The notes: generated by a model not told the origin, from the sequence alone. Positions 1 through 9,482 are shown, counted from the first letter of the stretch. The stretch: 10,000 nucleotides of DNA from Thiobacillus sp. (GCA_020216925.1 JAIWOL010000146.1:1-10000), one strand, 5' to 3'. Translations and numbers: made by a program.

Positions 1-37
1 CACAGCTCCCCACAAAATCTTCTCGCACGCTGATTTT

Positions 38-535
38 ATGCGGGTCTACATGCTGTGCCGATACCTCCCCGGTGAAATATCCGGGCTAGCCCCGTTTGCG
101 CTGGCCCTGTTGATGGGCTCGCCCGCAGTCCATGCGGCTGCCCCTGCTGAAATCGCGCCCGTGGAGGCTGCCGCGCCCGCCGATGCCGAAAAGGTGGTCT
201 ATCACGTCAACGACAGCGAGAACGCCATGATCGCGCTGCGCAATGTCCAGAACCACCTCAACGCCAGCAAGGATGCACGCATCGTGGTTGTCACCCACGG
301 CAAGGGCATCGATTTTCTGCTCAACAACGCTCAGGACAAAAACGGCAATCCTTACGAGCCCGTGGTGCAAACACTCAAGGATAAGGGCGTGGATTTCCGC
401 GTCTGCAACAACACGCTCGCCAGCCGCAAGCTCGACGCCAGCGCAGTCATACCCGAAGCGACGGTAGTGCCGTCCGGGGTCGCCGAGATCGGACGCCTGC
501 AGGCGAAGGAAGGCTACGTCTACCTGAAGCCCTGA
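38..535 (+). CDS. Exported DsrE-fold protein (first of two in the window)
   Basis: A 165-residue protein with a hydrophobic N-terminus (residues about 15-30) ending in a signal-peptidase-like site near VHA-A (31-34), then an Ala/Pro-rich linker (about 34-50). It is therefore probably periplasmic. The rest looks like a DsrE/DsrF-like alpha/beta domain: a first strand (KVVYHV), a second strand with a His-Gly turn (IVVVTHGKG, 82-90) and the motif GVDFRVC ending in the single conserved-looking Cys123. DsrE-family proteins handle persulfide sulfur on such cysteines, but secreted members are poorly characterised, so a sulfur-carrier role is inference. The second exported DsrE-like protein (2829-3341) has the same motif. 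No good Shine-Dalgarno sequence is visible before the ATG at 38; an in-frame ATG at 50 is an alternative and keeps the signal peptide. The promoter would lie left of the window. Confidence 0.75.
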   Translation: MRVYMLCRYLPGEISGLAPFALALLMGSPAVHAAAPAEIAPVEAAAPADAEKVVYHVNDSENAMIALRNVQNHLNASKDARIVVVTHGKGIDFLLNNAQDKNGNPYEPVVQTLKDKGVDFRVCNNTLASRKLDASAVIPEATVVPSGVAEIGRLQAKEGYVYLKP

Positions 536-544
536 AGCGGCTTG

Positions 545-569
545 CTGCCGGGCGACGGACGCCCGGCAG
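545..569. terminator. Perfect GC hairpin between convergent genes
   Basis: A 10-bp perfect inverted repeat (545-554 with 560-569) closes a 5-base loop (555-559). It lies 10 bp after the DsrE-like gene and 14 bp before the stop of orn, which converges on it. The stem is very stable on either strand but no T-run follows on either side. It is therefore not a classical intrinsic terminator. A bidirectional transcript-end barrier or 3' stabiliser is the likely role. Confidence 0.5.
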
Positions 570-583
570 GGTCATCCCGCGCC

Positions 584-1132
584 TCAGGCCGGGCGGATGA
601 AGTGCTCGCGGTAGTACTTCAGTTCTTCGATGGATTCATAGATGTCGGCAAGCGCTTCGTGTTTGCCGGATTTCTTGAAACCTTCGGCAAGGCCCGGCCG
701 CCAACGCTTGGCCAGCTCCTTCAGCGTGCTCACATCCAGATTGCGGTAGTGGAAGAAGGCCTCCAGCGCGGGCATGTAGCGCGCCATGAAACGGCGATCC
801 TGACAGATGGAATTGCCGCACATGGGCGAGGTGCGCTCGGGCACGTATTGCTTCACGAAGGCCAGCATCTGCGCCTCGGCGTCGGCTTCGGACAGGCGTG
901 AAGCCTTGACCCGGTCGATAAGGCCGGATTTGCCGTGCGTGCCCTTGTTCCAGTTGTCCATCGCCTGCATCACTTCGTCTGGCTGATGCACCACCAGCAC
1001 CGGGCCTTCGGCCACGATGCCGAGATCGGCGTCAGTGACGACAATCGCAAGTTCGATGATGCGGTCGGTCTCGGGCACGAGACCGGTCATTTCCATGTCT
1101 AGCCAGAGCAGATGGGTGGGGTTTGTCGCCAT
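584..1132 (-). CDS. orn: Oligoribonuclease (3'-5' exoribonuclease)
   Basis: Orn degrades the 2-5-nt RNAs left by other RNases, and pGpG from c-di-GMP breakdown, to mononucleotides. It is a cytosolic DEDDh exonuclease. The 182-residue protein has the usual family length. The acidic catalytic set is visible: Asp12 and Glu14 in LWLDMEMTG, Asp112 in CQDRRFM, and His158 with Asp163 in GKHEALADI. The start at 1132 is chosen because AAGGAA lies 9 bases upstream and the protein then begins at the family's usual place. The same frame could extend 33 codons upstream, but that stretch looks like non-coding leader. It is divergent from the cytochrome gene (113 bp between starts) and converges with the DsrE-like gene. 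Identification is firm. Confidence 0.96.
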   Translation of the reverse strand: MATNPTHLLWLDMEMTGLVPETDRIIELAIVVTDADLGIVAEGPVLVVHQPDEVMQAMDNWNKGTHGKSGLIDRVKASRLSEADAEAQMLAFVKQYVPERTSPMCGNSICQDRRFMARYMPALEAFFHYRNLDVSTLKELAKRWRPGLAEGFKKSGKHEALADIYESIEELKYYREHFIRPA

Positions 1133-1245
1133 GCGGGGTTCCTTGTTCAATGAGCGGACATTCTCGCATAGCCCCAGACAGGTTCGGGGTGGCGAAACAC
1201 GGTGCTTGACTCCATAATCGACGCAAATCACTCTGGAGTTCTGCC
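1133..1245. promoter_or_regulatory. Divergent intergenic region orn / cytochrome c
   Basis: This 113-bp region must hold promoters for orn (leftward) and for the cytochrome-phhB-rsgA run (rightward). The best rightward -10 candidate is CATAAT at 1213-1218, 27 bases before the cytochrome ATG, with only a weak -35 match 17 bp upstream. A TTGACT at 1206-1211 is too close to serve that -10. A TGGAG ribosome-binding site sits at 1234-1238. I found no convincing leftward consensus promoter for orn. Confidence 0.3.
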
Positions 1246-1551
1246 ATGAAAATTCTGTCCCTGCTCGCCCTGGCCCTGCTCTCCGCCCCGCTGCACGCCG
1301 CCCCCTTCGACAAAGGCGACCCCAAAGCCGGCAAGGCCCTGCACGACAAGTCGTGCACCAGCTGCCACGTCAGCATGTTCGGCGGCGATGGCAGCAAGAT
1401 GTACACCCGCGCCAACCGCAAGACCCAGACCGCACAACAGCTCGCCGCCCGCATTTCGGGCTGCAATGCCAACACAGGGGCGGGCTGGTTCCCGGAAGAC
1501 GAGACACACGTGGGTGCCTACCTCAACCAGCAGTATTACAAGTTCAAGTAA
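1246..1551 (+). CDS. Small secreted c-type cytochrome, possibly SHP-like
   Basis: A 101-residue periplasmic electron carrier or haem sensor. A short signal peptide (residues 1-18, ending LHA-A) is followed by one haem-binding CTSCH motif (Cys37, Cys40, His41). Ordinary class I cytochromes place the axial Met far toward the C-terminus. Here the only Mets after the haem site are at 44 and 52. The C-terminal half instead carries a Cys-Asn pair (Cys73-Asn74) in [10 protein letters not shown]. That resembles the region of SHP-type (sphaeroides haem protein) cytochromes, in which Asn is the labile sixth ligand. This resemblance is from memory and unverified. The start has a good TGGAG site. The stop codon is joined to the AGGAGG site of the next gene, so translation of the two is probably coupled. 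The redox partner is unknown. Confidence 0.85.
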   Translation: MKILSLLALALLSAPLHAAPFDKGDPKAGKALHDKSCTSCHVSMFGGDGSKMYTRANRKTQTAQQLAARISGCNANTGAGWFPEDETHVGAYLNQQYYKFK

Positions 1552-1560
1552 GGAGGCCGC

Positions 1561-1902
1561 ATGGTCCACACCATCGATGAACTCGTCCGCAAGAAATGCG
1601 CGCCCTGTGAAGGCGGGGTTGCCGCGATGACCGATGCGCAGATCACGCCCATGCTGAAGGGTTTGCCGGGCTGGCAGCGTGACGGCGACAGGATCTTCAG
1701 GAACTACGCGTTCAAGGATCACTATCAGGTGCAGGCTTTCACCAACGCCGTGATGTGGATATCGCACCGCGAGGATCACCACCCCAACCTCGTCGTCGGC
1801 TACAACACGGTAAAGGTCGAATACTGGACGCACGCCATTGGCGGCCTGTCCGAAAACGATTTCATCTGCGCGGCCAAGGTCGACCAGCTTGTCGAGCAGT
1901 GA
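1561..1902 (+). CDS. phhB: Pterin-4a-carbinolamine dehydratase
   Basis: The enzyme dehydrates 4a-hydroxytetrahydrobiopterin to quinonoid dihydropterin, recycling the cofactor of phenylalanine hydroxylase. The 113-residue protein has the typical family length. It shows the family signature: the N-terminal CAPCEGG motif (Cys13, Cys16), the EDHHPN segment with His73, His74 and Pro75, then YNTV, and TH..GGL with His91. A very strong AGGAGG site starts directly at the preceding stop codon and lies 4 bases before the ATG. The gene is therefore co-transcribed with the cytochrome upstream and, 3 bp downstream, with rsgA. No phenylalanine hydroxylase gene is in the window. Where that enzyme is absent, family members have been linked to molybdopterin or folate metabolism, so the physiological substrate here is uncertain. 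Confidence 0.93.
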   Translation: MVHTIDELVRKKCAPCEGGVAAMTDAQITPMLKGLPGWQRDGDRIFRNYAFKDHYQVQAFTNAVMWISHREDHHPNLVVGYNTVKVEYWTHAIGGLSENDFICAAKVDQLVEQ

Positions 1903-1905
1903 CGC

Positions 1906-2799
1906 GTGAATGAAGCGGCCGGAGAGCTCGAGTCCGGCCTGGTGATCGCCGCTTTCAGCCGACGTTTTATCGTCGAGACGGCGCACGGTCCCCTGCCCTG
2001 CCAGGTGCGCGGCCGGCATCTCCAGGTCGTCTGCGGCGATCGCGTCGAGTGGCGGCGAAACGGCGAAAGCGGCGTGATCGAGCGGGTCAGCCCGCGCGAC
2101 ACCCTGCTGTATCGGTCCGATGCGTTCAAGACCAAGGCCATCGCCGCCAATGTCACGCAGCTTGCCGTGGTGGTGGCGCCGCGCCCGAGCTTTTCACCGG
2201 AGCTGGTCCAGCGCTGCCTGCTGGCGGCAGAAGATCAGGGCATGGCCAGCCTGCTGCTGCTCAACAAGACCGACCTGCCCGAAACGCCTCTCGCCCGTGC
2301 ACGGCTCGCCCCGCTCGCCCGGATTGGCTACCCGGTCGTGGAGTTGTCGGCGCTGACCGACGCCACACCGCTGCGCAAGCGGCTGAAGGGCCATACCACG
2401 CTGATGATCGGGCAATCCGGCATGGGTAAATCAACCCTCGTCAACGCCCTCTTCCCGGGTGCCCGGGCCGAAACCGCCGAATACTCCGAAGCGCTCGATA
2501 GCGGCCGCCACACCACTACGCACACCCGTCTGTACCGCCTGGATGACGGTTCGGCACTGATCGATTCGCCCGGCTTGCAGGAATTCGCATTGCAGCATCT
2601 TGATGCCGACGCCCTGGCGCATGCCTTCATCGAGTTTCGCCCCTACCTGGGACAATGCCGCTTCCGCGATTGCCGGCACGAAAGCGAGCCGGGCTGCCGG
2701 CTGGTCGAGGCAGTCGATTCGGGGGCCATCGATGCCGCCCGGCTCCACCTGTTCCGGCTACTGCGCCAGGCGCAGCAGCGCGCAACGCACAGGCTATAA
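1906..2799 (+). CDS. rsgA: Ribosome small-subunit biogenesis GTPase RsgA
   Basis: RsgA is a circularly permuted GTPase that binds the decoding region of the 30S subunit during late maturation. The 297-residue protein shows an N-terminal OB-fold (about 10-65), then the permuted motif order: G4 NKTD (120-123) precedes the G1 P-loop GQSGMGKST (169-177), G2 threonines in RHTTTHT (201-207) and G3 DSPG (220-223). The C-terminal zinc site is intact, with Cys251, Cys256, His258 and Cys264. The start is a GTG, 3 bp after the phhB stop, with only a weak ribosome-binding site, suggesting translational coupling. An ATG at 1910 is out of frame. The gene is followed after 29 bp by the second DsrE-like gene. 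Confidence 0.96.
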   Translation: MNEAAGELESGLVIAAFSRRFIVETAHGPLPCQVRGRHLQVVCGDRVEWRRNGESGVIERVSPRDTLLYRSDAFKTKAIAANVTQLAVVVAPRPSFSPELVQRCLLAAEDQGMASLLLLNKTDLPETPLARARLAPLARIGYPVVELSALTDATPLRKRLKGHTTLMIGQSGMGKSTLVNALFPGARAETAEYSEALDSGRHTTTHTRLYRLDDGSALIDSPGLQEFALQHLDADALAHAFIEFRPYLGQCRFRDCRHESEPGCRLVEAVDSGAIDAARLHLFRLLRQAQQRATHRL

Positions 2800-2828
2800 C
2801 ACAGATACCCCCTCGTCAGGAGACTGTC

Positions 2829-3341
2829 ATGAAACGAATCGCGTCTGTCGCTTTGGCGGTTTGTTGGCTGTCTGGCGCGTTGCCGGCGCACGCGGCCGGA
2901 ACCTGGGTGCAAACGCCCTACCAGCCGCCCAAGGCCCTGTTCGAGTTTTATTTCGACACCCCCGGAAAGATCGGCAGCGCGCTCTACTGGATGCGCGCCC
3001 TGATGAATCCGCTGACCGAAGCACCCTACAGTTACGCGCCCGAGGATCTCTCGCTGGTCGTAGTCATACACGGCACCGAGATCGTCACCGTGGCAAAAAA
3101 GAACGAGGCGAAATACCAGGAAGCGGTCGATCGCATGCGCTACTACGCCGGCCTGGGCGTGAAATTCAAGGTGTGCGGCCAGGCCGCGGAAGATTACGGC
3201 TATGCGGTGAAGGACTTCCAGGACTTCATCGAGGTGGTGCCCAACGCCATCACCGAACTGGCGCACTGGCAACAGCAGGGGTATGCGCTCATCCTGCCGC
3301 AAATCATGGACAAGAAAATCAACATCGAATCGATCCGCTAG
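2829..3341 (+). CDS. Exported DsrE-fold protein (second of two)
   Basis: A 170-residue protein with a clear signal peptide (residues 1-22, ending AHA-A), hence periplasmic. After a linker with YQPPKALFEFYFDTP and an aromatic-rich helix, the core has a strand-turn LVVVIHGTE (76-84), a helix (about 90-107) and GVKFKVC ending in Cys116. The same HG turn and GVxF[KR]VC motif occur in the protein at 38-535, so the two are probably distant paralogues of the DsrE/DsrF-like group. A persulfide-handling or scavenging role is inferred from the fold and the lone conserved cysteine, not shown. The ATG has a good AGGAGA site at 2818-2823. The 29-bp gap behind rsgA suggests co-transcription. The name 'DsrE family' is as specific as I can support. 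Confidence 0.8.
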   Translation: MKRIASVALAVCWLSGALPAHAAGTWVQTPYQPPKALFEFYFDTPGKIGSALYWMRALMNPLTEAPYSYAPEDLSLVVVIHGTEIVTVAKKNEAKYQEAVDRMRYYAGLGVKFKVCGQAAEDYGYAVKDFQDFIEVVPNAITELAHWQQQGYALILPQIMDKKINIESIR

Positions 3342-3430
3342 CAGTCTGTCATTTGCAGGTGGACATCACGGGGCCGGGCGGGGATTCACGATCACGCCGT
3401 CTGCCTCCGCCATCGCTGCGCTGCCGTGCA
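3342..3430. other. Convergent intergenic gap, no terminator seen
   Basis: This 89-bp gap separates the ends of the second DsrE-like gene (+) and the CBS-domain gene (-). I see no strong hairpin with a T-run on either strand, although termination is expected here. Rho-dependent termination is one possibility. Confidence 0.4.
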
Positions 3431-3865
3431 TCATTCCGGCCAGTGCTTGATGTAACGCTTCAGCAGGCTGTTTTCGAAATTCGCTTCCTTGAGGCAGGCG
3501 CGCGCCACGTCGTGGAAGGAAATGATGCCAAGCAGCTTGTTGCCGTCGAGGATGGGCAGGTGGCCAATGTGCGATTTGGTCATCACGTCGCGCGCGTAGT
3601 CTACCGAGTCCTCGGCGTTGGCGACGACCGGTTCGGTGACCATGATGGTGCTGACCTGCGCATCCTTCAGGTCGCAGCCTTGTTTGACCATGCCTTGCAC
3701 CACGTCGCGTTCGGTGAGCAGGCCAACCATTTCGTCGTTCCGCATCACTACCAGCGAGCCGACGCCCAGTTCGACCATCTTGCTGACCGCACTTTGCACG
3801 GAATCGCTGGGCGCGATGCTGTAAATGGTGTCGCTCTTCAGGGTGAGAATTTCGCGAATCTGCAT
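3431..3865 (-). CDS. Two-CBS-domain protein
   Basis: A 144-residue cytosolic protein made almost entirely of one Bateman module. The first CBS motif spans about residues 8-62 and ends GLLTERDVV. The second spans about 73-127 and ends GIISFHDVA. Such stand-alone CBS pairs bind adenine nucleotides (AMP, ATP or related) and act as energy or redox sensors. The partner protein is unknown, and no attached catalytic domain is present. A GGAG site precedes the ATG at 3865. It is the last gene of the leftward run, 48 bp after the DJ-1-like gene, and has its own promoter candidate (3899-3927), so it may be expressed independently of the arg operon. Confidence 0.92.
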   Translation of the reverse strand: MQIREILTLKSDTIYSIAPSDSVQSAVSKMVELGVGSLVVMRNDEMVGLLTERDVVQGMVKQGCDLKDAQVSTIMVTEPVVANAEDSVDYARDVMTKSHIGHLPILDGNKLLGIISFHDVARACLKEANFENSLLKRYIKHWPE

Positions 3866-3898
3866 GGCTGTCTCCGGATCGGCTGTCGTTACGCAAAC

Positions 3899-3927
3899 AT
3901 CATAAAGGGGACGTCAGGCTCTGACCA
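3899..3927 (-). promoter_or_regulatory. Candidate sigma-70 promoter of the CBS-domain gene
   Basis: On the minus strand TGGTCA (3922-3927, 4 of 6 to TTGACA) is followed by a 17-bp spacer and TATGAT (3899-3904, 5 of 6 to TATAAT). It lies 34 bp upstream of the CBS ATG. The -35 falls inside the end of the DJ-1-like gene. This would give the CBS gene expression separate from the arg operon. Not confirmed beyond sequence match. Confidence 0.4.
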
Positions 3928-4465
3928 GACCGGCCTCGACCTTGCCGCGCACTTCCGCCCCCTGGAGAACCTCGACCAGCACGAGCGCGAAATCCATCGC
4001 CGTGCCCGGTCCGCGCGAGGTGATCACCGTGCCGTCGGCCACCACGGGTGCCGCACTGACGGTTACGCCGGGCGGATTCAGCGTGTCGAGAAACCCCGGG
4101 TAGCCAGTCGCCTGCCTTCCGGCGAGGATGCCGGCCTCCAGCAGCACGGTCGGGGCGGCGCAGATCGCCGCCGTGTATTTGCCGGCCGCAGCCATGCGCC
4201 GGATCAGATCGAGGATGCGCGGATCGTCCTTGAGGTGGGCGGCGCCGGGCATGCCGCCCGGCAACACCAGCATGTCGTAGCTGTCTTGCAGCGCAAGATC
4301 GAGCGTCACGTCCGGCACGATTTGCACCCCCCGGCTCGCCCTGACGATGCCGGGTTTCAACCCGGCAACGATCACCTCGATGCCGCCTCTTCTCAACAGG
4401 TCGATGATGGTAACGGCCTCGAGTTCCTCGCAGCCCTCGGCAAGTGGAACCAGCACTCTGGGCAT
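3914..4465 (-). CDS. DJ-1/PfpI (YajL-like) family protein
   Basis: A 183-residue cytosolic protein with the class I glutamine-amidotransferase-like fold of the DJ-1/YajL group. It has the nucleophile-elbow cysteine Cys102 in AAICAAPTVL and Glu16 in GCEELEAV, which matches the DJ-1 glutamate that lowers the cysteine pKa. It also has the LVLPGGMPGA loop (66-75). DJ-1/YajL proteins protect against oxidative and carbonyl stress. Chaperone, glyoxalase and deglycase activities have been proposed, and the last is disputed. The ATG at 4465 is preceded by GAGGAGG, which overlaps the yajQ stop codon, and the gap is only 10 bp, so it is co-translated with yajQ. Family assignment is firm; the exact orthologue (yajL) is likely but not certain. 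Confidence 0.92.
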   Translation of the reverse strand: MPRVLVPLAEGCEELEAVTIIDLLRRGGIEVIVAGLKPGIVRASRGVQIVPDVTLDLALQDSYDMLVLPGGMPGAAHLKDDPRILDLIRRMAAAGKYTAAICAAPTVLLEAGILAGRQATGYPGFLDTLNPPGVTVSAAPVVADGTVITSRGPGTAMDFALVLVEVLQGAEVRGKVEAGLVRA

Positions 4466-4475
4466 GAGCGCCTCC

Positions 4476-4961
4476 TCAATCGCGGAAATTCTGGTACTGC
4501 AACGGAAAGTCGGTGATGCTCTTTCTCACCAGGGCAATGGTTTCCTGAAGCACATCGCGCTTGGCACCGGATACGCGCACGGTGTCCCCCTGGATGCTGG
4601 CCTGGACCTTGAGCTTGCTGTCCTTGATGCACTTGACAATCTTCTTGGCCAGTTCGGTTTCCACGCCGGTCTTCACCGCGATGCTGCGCTTGACCTTGTT
4701 GCCGGAGACCTTTTCCACGCTGCCGACGTCGAGGCATTTCACGTCGACGCCGCGCTTGGCGAGCTTCTGCGAGAGGATGTCCTGCACCTGATCGAGCTGG
4801 AATTCGGTGTCGGCAAACACCGTCAGCTCGTAGTCGGCCTGCTCGACGCGGGCATCCGAACCCTTGAAGTCGAAGCGCGTGGACACTTCCTTGTTGACCT
4901 GATCGACGGCATTCTTCACTTCCTGCTTGTCCACCTCGGACACGATGTCGAAACTCGGCAT
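4476..4961 (-). CDS. yajQ: YajQ family protein (DUF520)
   Basis: A 161-residue protein of the usual YajQ length. It carries the family hallmarks [11 protein letters not shown] at the N-terminus, VSTRFDFKG (26-34), KRGVD, and the C-terminal LQYQNFRD. The fold is a tandem of two RNA-recognition-like domains. YajQ proteins bind nucleotides or nucleic acid, and in Xanthomonas and Pseudomonas a member binds cyclic di-GMP and works with a LysR-type regulator. Whether that holds here is unknown. The ATG at 4961 has GAAGGAAG upstream, inside the end of the bph gene, with 2 bp between the two reading frames. The same frame runs further upstream without a stop, but that part overlaps bph antiphase and lacks family residues. 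Confidence 0.95.
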   Translation of the reverse strand: MPSFDIVSEVDKQEVKNAVDQVNKEVSTRFDFKGSDARVEQADYELTVFADTEFQLDQVQDILSQKLAKRGVDVKCLDVGSVEKVSGNKVKRSIAVKTGVETELAKKIVKCIKDSKLKVQASIQGDTVRVSGAKRDVLQETIALVRKSITDFPLQYQNFRD

Positions 4962-4963
4962 GA

Positions 4964-5539
4964 TCAGCTTCCTTCTTCCAGAACGTGAACCTCGACCGGC
5001 GGGCCGGACTCGTCGTGAAACTCGCACGCAGCCAGCACGCCCAGTCTCGCCACCTCGTCCGCATCGCGCGCCGGATCGGCGTAAGCCGCAAACATCGCGC
5101 CAAGCGCATAGGGGCTGCCCGAACCATAGGCGTAGAACTTCGAGAACTCCTGCACGGTGCGATGCGCCGACACACCGAAAATGCCGCGCCGGTTGGCGAT
5201 CAGCACATCCATGCGGCTGGATTCGAGTTCGTCTTCCTTGTCTTCCTCGGCTTGCAGGAAATAGTTTTCCTTCAGCGCACCGTGCAGCGCATTCCAGACA
5301 CGAAAGATTTCCGCCGGCGTGGCAAACGCCGGCGGCGTTTGCTGCGCGGCAAAATAGTCCGTCAGGATGAGATGCGCCGTCGCGGTACCGGTGATGCCCA
5401 GCAGGCTGTCCCCCACCCGGATGATCTTGCGGTGGTTGACGATGTAATCGGCGGATTCCTTGCCGCCGCCCCACTTGGTCAGCGTGTCTGCGGCGATGGC
5501 GATACGGCCATTCTTCCTGACGACGGTGACGGTAGACAT
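4964..5539 (-). CDS. Betaproteobacterial proteasome homologue (BPH), HslV-related protease
   Basis: A 191-residue N-terminal-nucleophile hydrolase of the proteasome/HslV superfamily. After Met removal the chain starts [10 protein letters not shown]..., which aligns without gaps to HslV TTIVSVRRNG.... This puts Ser at position 1 (nucleophile) and Asp at 17. The probable catalytic Lys is in NHRKIIRVG (Lys38 of the precursor, shifted about four residues by an insertion). The segment AYGSGSPYA (137-145) matches HslV IGSGGPYA, which supplies another active-site Ser (Ser140 of the precursor). An acidic stretch (98-106, EEDKEDELE) fits the acidic inner chamber reported for BPH. BPH of Thiobacillus denitrificans and Cupriavidus was described as a tetradecameric double ring. 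No hslU ATPase is adjacent. The gene starts 12 bp after ppnP and ends 2 bp before yajQ. Plain HslV is the alternative, less likely because the insertions and missing hslU argue against it. Confidence 0.88.
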   Translation of the reverse strand: MSTVTVVRKNGRIAIAADTLTKWGGGKESADYIVNHRKIIRVGDSLLGITGTATAHLILTDYFAAQQTPPAFATPAEIFRVWNALHGALKENYFLQAEEDKEDELESSRMDVLIANRRGIFGVSAHRTVQEFSKFYAYGSGSPYALGAMFAAYADPARDADEVARLGVLAACEFHDESGPPVEVHVLEEGS

Positions 5540-5551
5540 GATCCAGCCCGA

Positions 5552-5863
5552 TCAACCGAAGTGGCAGACGTAATGATACGGTTCGCCCGTCACCTCGATG
5601 TCGAAGCTGGAGTTGGCGGGGATGCTGAACGACTCGCCCTCAGGGCAGGTTTTCCAGTCTTCGCCCTTGAGCCTGTAGCGGCAGGCGCCGGCGACGGTCT
5701 CCATGATCTCGGGCGCACCGGTGTTGAAGGTGAGCGTGGCGGGCAGGATGACGCCGACGGATTTCTTCGAGCCGTCGGGCAACTGGATGGTATGCGACAC
5801 GCATTTGCCGTCGAAATAGACGTTGGCGCGGGCCTGAACCGAAACGTTGTTGAATTGGGACAT
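5552..5863 (-). CDS. ppnP: Pyrimidine/purine nucleoside phosphorylase PpnP
   Basis: A 103-residue single-domain cupin-like protein of the former DUF1255/YaiE family. PpnP splits a range of purine and pyrimidine nucleosides with phosphate into base and ribose-1-phosphate. Recognisable features are the N-terminal [15 protein letters not shown] segment, [14 protein letters not shown] (35-48), the [15 protein letters not shown] strand pair (51-65), [16 protein letters not shown] (76-91) and YHYVCHFG at the end. It is slightly longer than the 94-residue E. coli protein. The true start is 5863, where GGAG inside the end of argG is the ribosome-binding site. Only 2 bp separate it from the argG stop, indicating translational coupling. 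The same frame continues upstream, but that part lies over argG and is not real. Confidence 0.93.
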   Translation of the reverse strand: MSQFNNVSVQARANVYFDGKCVSHTIQLPDGSKKSVGVILPATLTFNTGAPEIMETVAGACRYRLKGEDWKTCPEGESFSIPANSSFDIEVTGEPYHYVCHFG

Positions 5864-5865
5864 GC

Positions 5866-7095
<1,230 letters not shown>

Positions 7096-7107
7096 GGTTG
7101 TCTTGGC

Positions 7108-7347
7108 TTAATGGGTGGAACCGGATTGATTCTTGTCGATGATTTCGACCATGCCGGGAAAGCCGCCGACCTTGAGAATGTCGAGATTGGCTTTCTGGCT
7201 GGCCTTTTCGATTTCGATGCCGACGACACGCCCGTCTTCGGACATGTTGAGGACAATGCCTTCGTGCGCTTCCCAGGCATGGGCCGGATTTTCGGGGGTG
7301 ATTTCGATGTACAAGGAATCCATGTCCTTGAAGTAAGCAATGTTCAT
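7108..7347 (-). CDS. DUF2283 family small protein
   Basis: A 79-residue protein with the compact DUF2283 pattern: an N-terminal MNIAYFKDMDSLYIEI strand pair, a short acidic loop, GIVLNMSEDGRVVGIEIEKAS (about 30-50) and then a variable tail. DUF2283 proteins are small, cytosolic and of unknown function; some are found near toxin-antitoxin loci. The start at 7347 is chosen because the family begins exactly here. The upstream sequence is CCC-rich and lacks a good ribosome-binding site. A downstream in-frame ATG (7323) has AAGGA too close. It sits between argF (36 bp away) and argG (12 bp away) on the same strand, so it is co-transcribed with arginine genes. I see no reason in its sequence for a role in arginine synthesis. 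Confidence 0.85.
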   Translation of the reverse strand: MNIAYFKDMDSLYIEITPENPAHAWEAHEGIVLNMSEDGRVVGIEIEKASQKANLDILKVGGFPGMVEIIDKNQSGSTH

Positions 7348-7383
7348 TTGTCTGGGGTCTGGGCGGGGAGCAGGATCAAGGTG

Positions 7384-8300
7384 TCAGTTTTCGACTTTGC
7401 CGAGTAGCAGGTATTCCATCAGGGCCTTCTGTACATGCAGGCGGTTTTCCGCTTCATCCCACACCACCGATTGCGGGCCGTCGATGACCTCTGCCGTCAC
7501 TTCCTCGCCGCGGTGTGCCGGCAAGCAGTGCATGAATACGGCATCCGCCGCAGCCATCTTCATCATGTCGGCATCCACACACCAGTCGGCAAAGGCCTTC
7601 TTGCGTTCTTCGTTCTCGGCTTCGAAACCCATGCTCGTCCACACATCGGTCGTGACGAGGTCGGCGTCGCGGCACGCGTCCATCGGGTCGGCAAAACTTT
7701 CGAAATGGTCGGTGCCGTAAAGATTGGCGCGCTCGGGCTCGACTTCGTAACCGGGCGGCGTCGATACGTGCACGTTGAAATCGAGCACCTCGGCGGCTTG
7801 CAGCCAGGTGTTGCACATATTGTTCGAGTCGCCGACCCAGGCCACGGTTTTACCCTGGATCGGGCCGCGATGCTCGATGAAGGTGAAGATGTCGGCGAGG
7901 ATCTGGCAGGGATGGTATTCGTTGGTGAGCCCGTTGATGACCGGCACGCGCGAGTGCGCGGCGAAGCGCTCGATGATGTCCTGCTCGAAGGTGCGGATCA
8001 TCACGATGTCGACCATGCGCGAGATGACTTCGCCCGCGTCCTCGACCGGCTCGCCGCGGCCGAGCTGGGTGTCGCGGGTGTTGAGATAAATCGCGCTGCC
8101 ACCCAACTGGTGCATCCCGGCTTCGAAACTCAAGCGCGTGCGGGTCGAGCTTTTCTCGAAGATCATCGCCAGTGTGCGGTCGACCAGCGGGTGATACGGC
8201 TGATAGCGCTTGAAGCGCGACTTGATCAGCCGCGCGCGCTCGAACAGGTAATTCAGCTCGTCGCGCGACAAGTCCTTGAATTGCAGAAAATGCTTAGTCA

Positions 8301-8301
<1 letters not shown>
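7384..8301 (-). CDS. argF: Ornithine carbamoyltransferase
   Basis: ArgF makes citrulline from ornithine and carbamoyl phosphate. The 305-residue protein shows the carbamoyl-phosphate loop SSTRTR (51-56), HPCQ (130-133), the ornithine-binding DVWTSMG (219-225) and the catalytic HCLPAHRG loop (258-265). The length matches anabolic enzymes. The start codon overlaps the argD stop by one base (TGATG), and only a weak GGCGG site is present, so translation is likely coupled to argD. Gene order and context favour the biosynthetic rather than the catabolic (arcB) enzyme: argD precedes it, argG follows, and no arcA or arcC is present. Confidence 0.97.

Positions 8302-9482
<1,181 letters not shown>

Noticed and set aside
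1206..1218. TTGACT immediately followed by CATAAT, as a promoter pair upstream of the cytochrome gene.
   Set aside because: The two hexamers are 1 bp apart, far from the 16-18 bp required, so they cannot be one sigma-70 promoter. CATAAT alone is kept as a weak -10 candidate.
2600..4516. A very long (638-codon) plus-strand open frame across rsgA, the DsrE-like gene, the CBS gene and the DJ-1-like gene.
   Set aside because: It is out of phase with, or antisense to, four well-supported genes and has no coherent domain. Long spurious frames are common in GC-rich DNA.
4962..5555. An upstream extension of the YajQ frame to 5555.
   Set aside because: It lies entirely over bph in another frame. YajQ has its conserved N-terminus [11 protein letters not shown] and a good ribosome-binding site at 4961.
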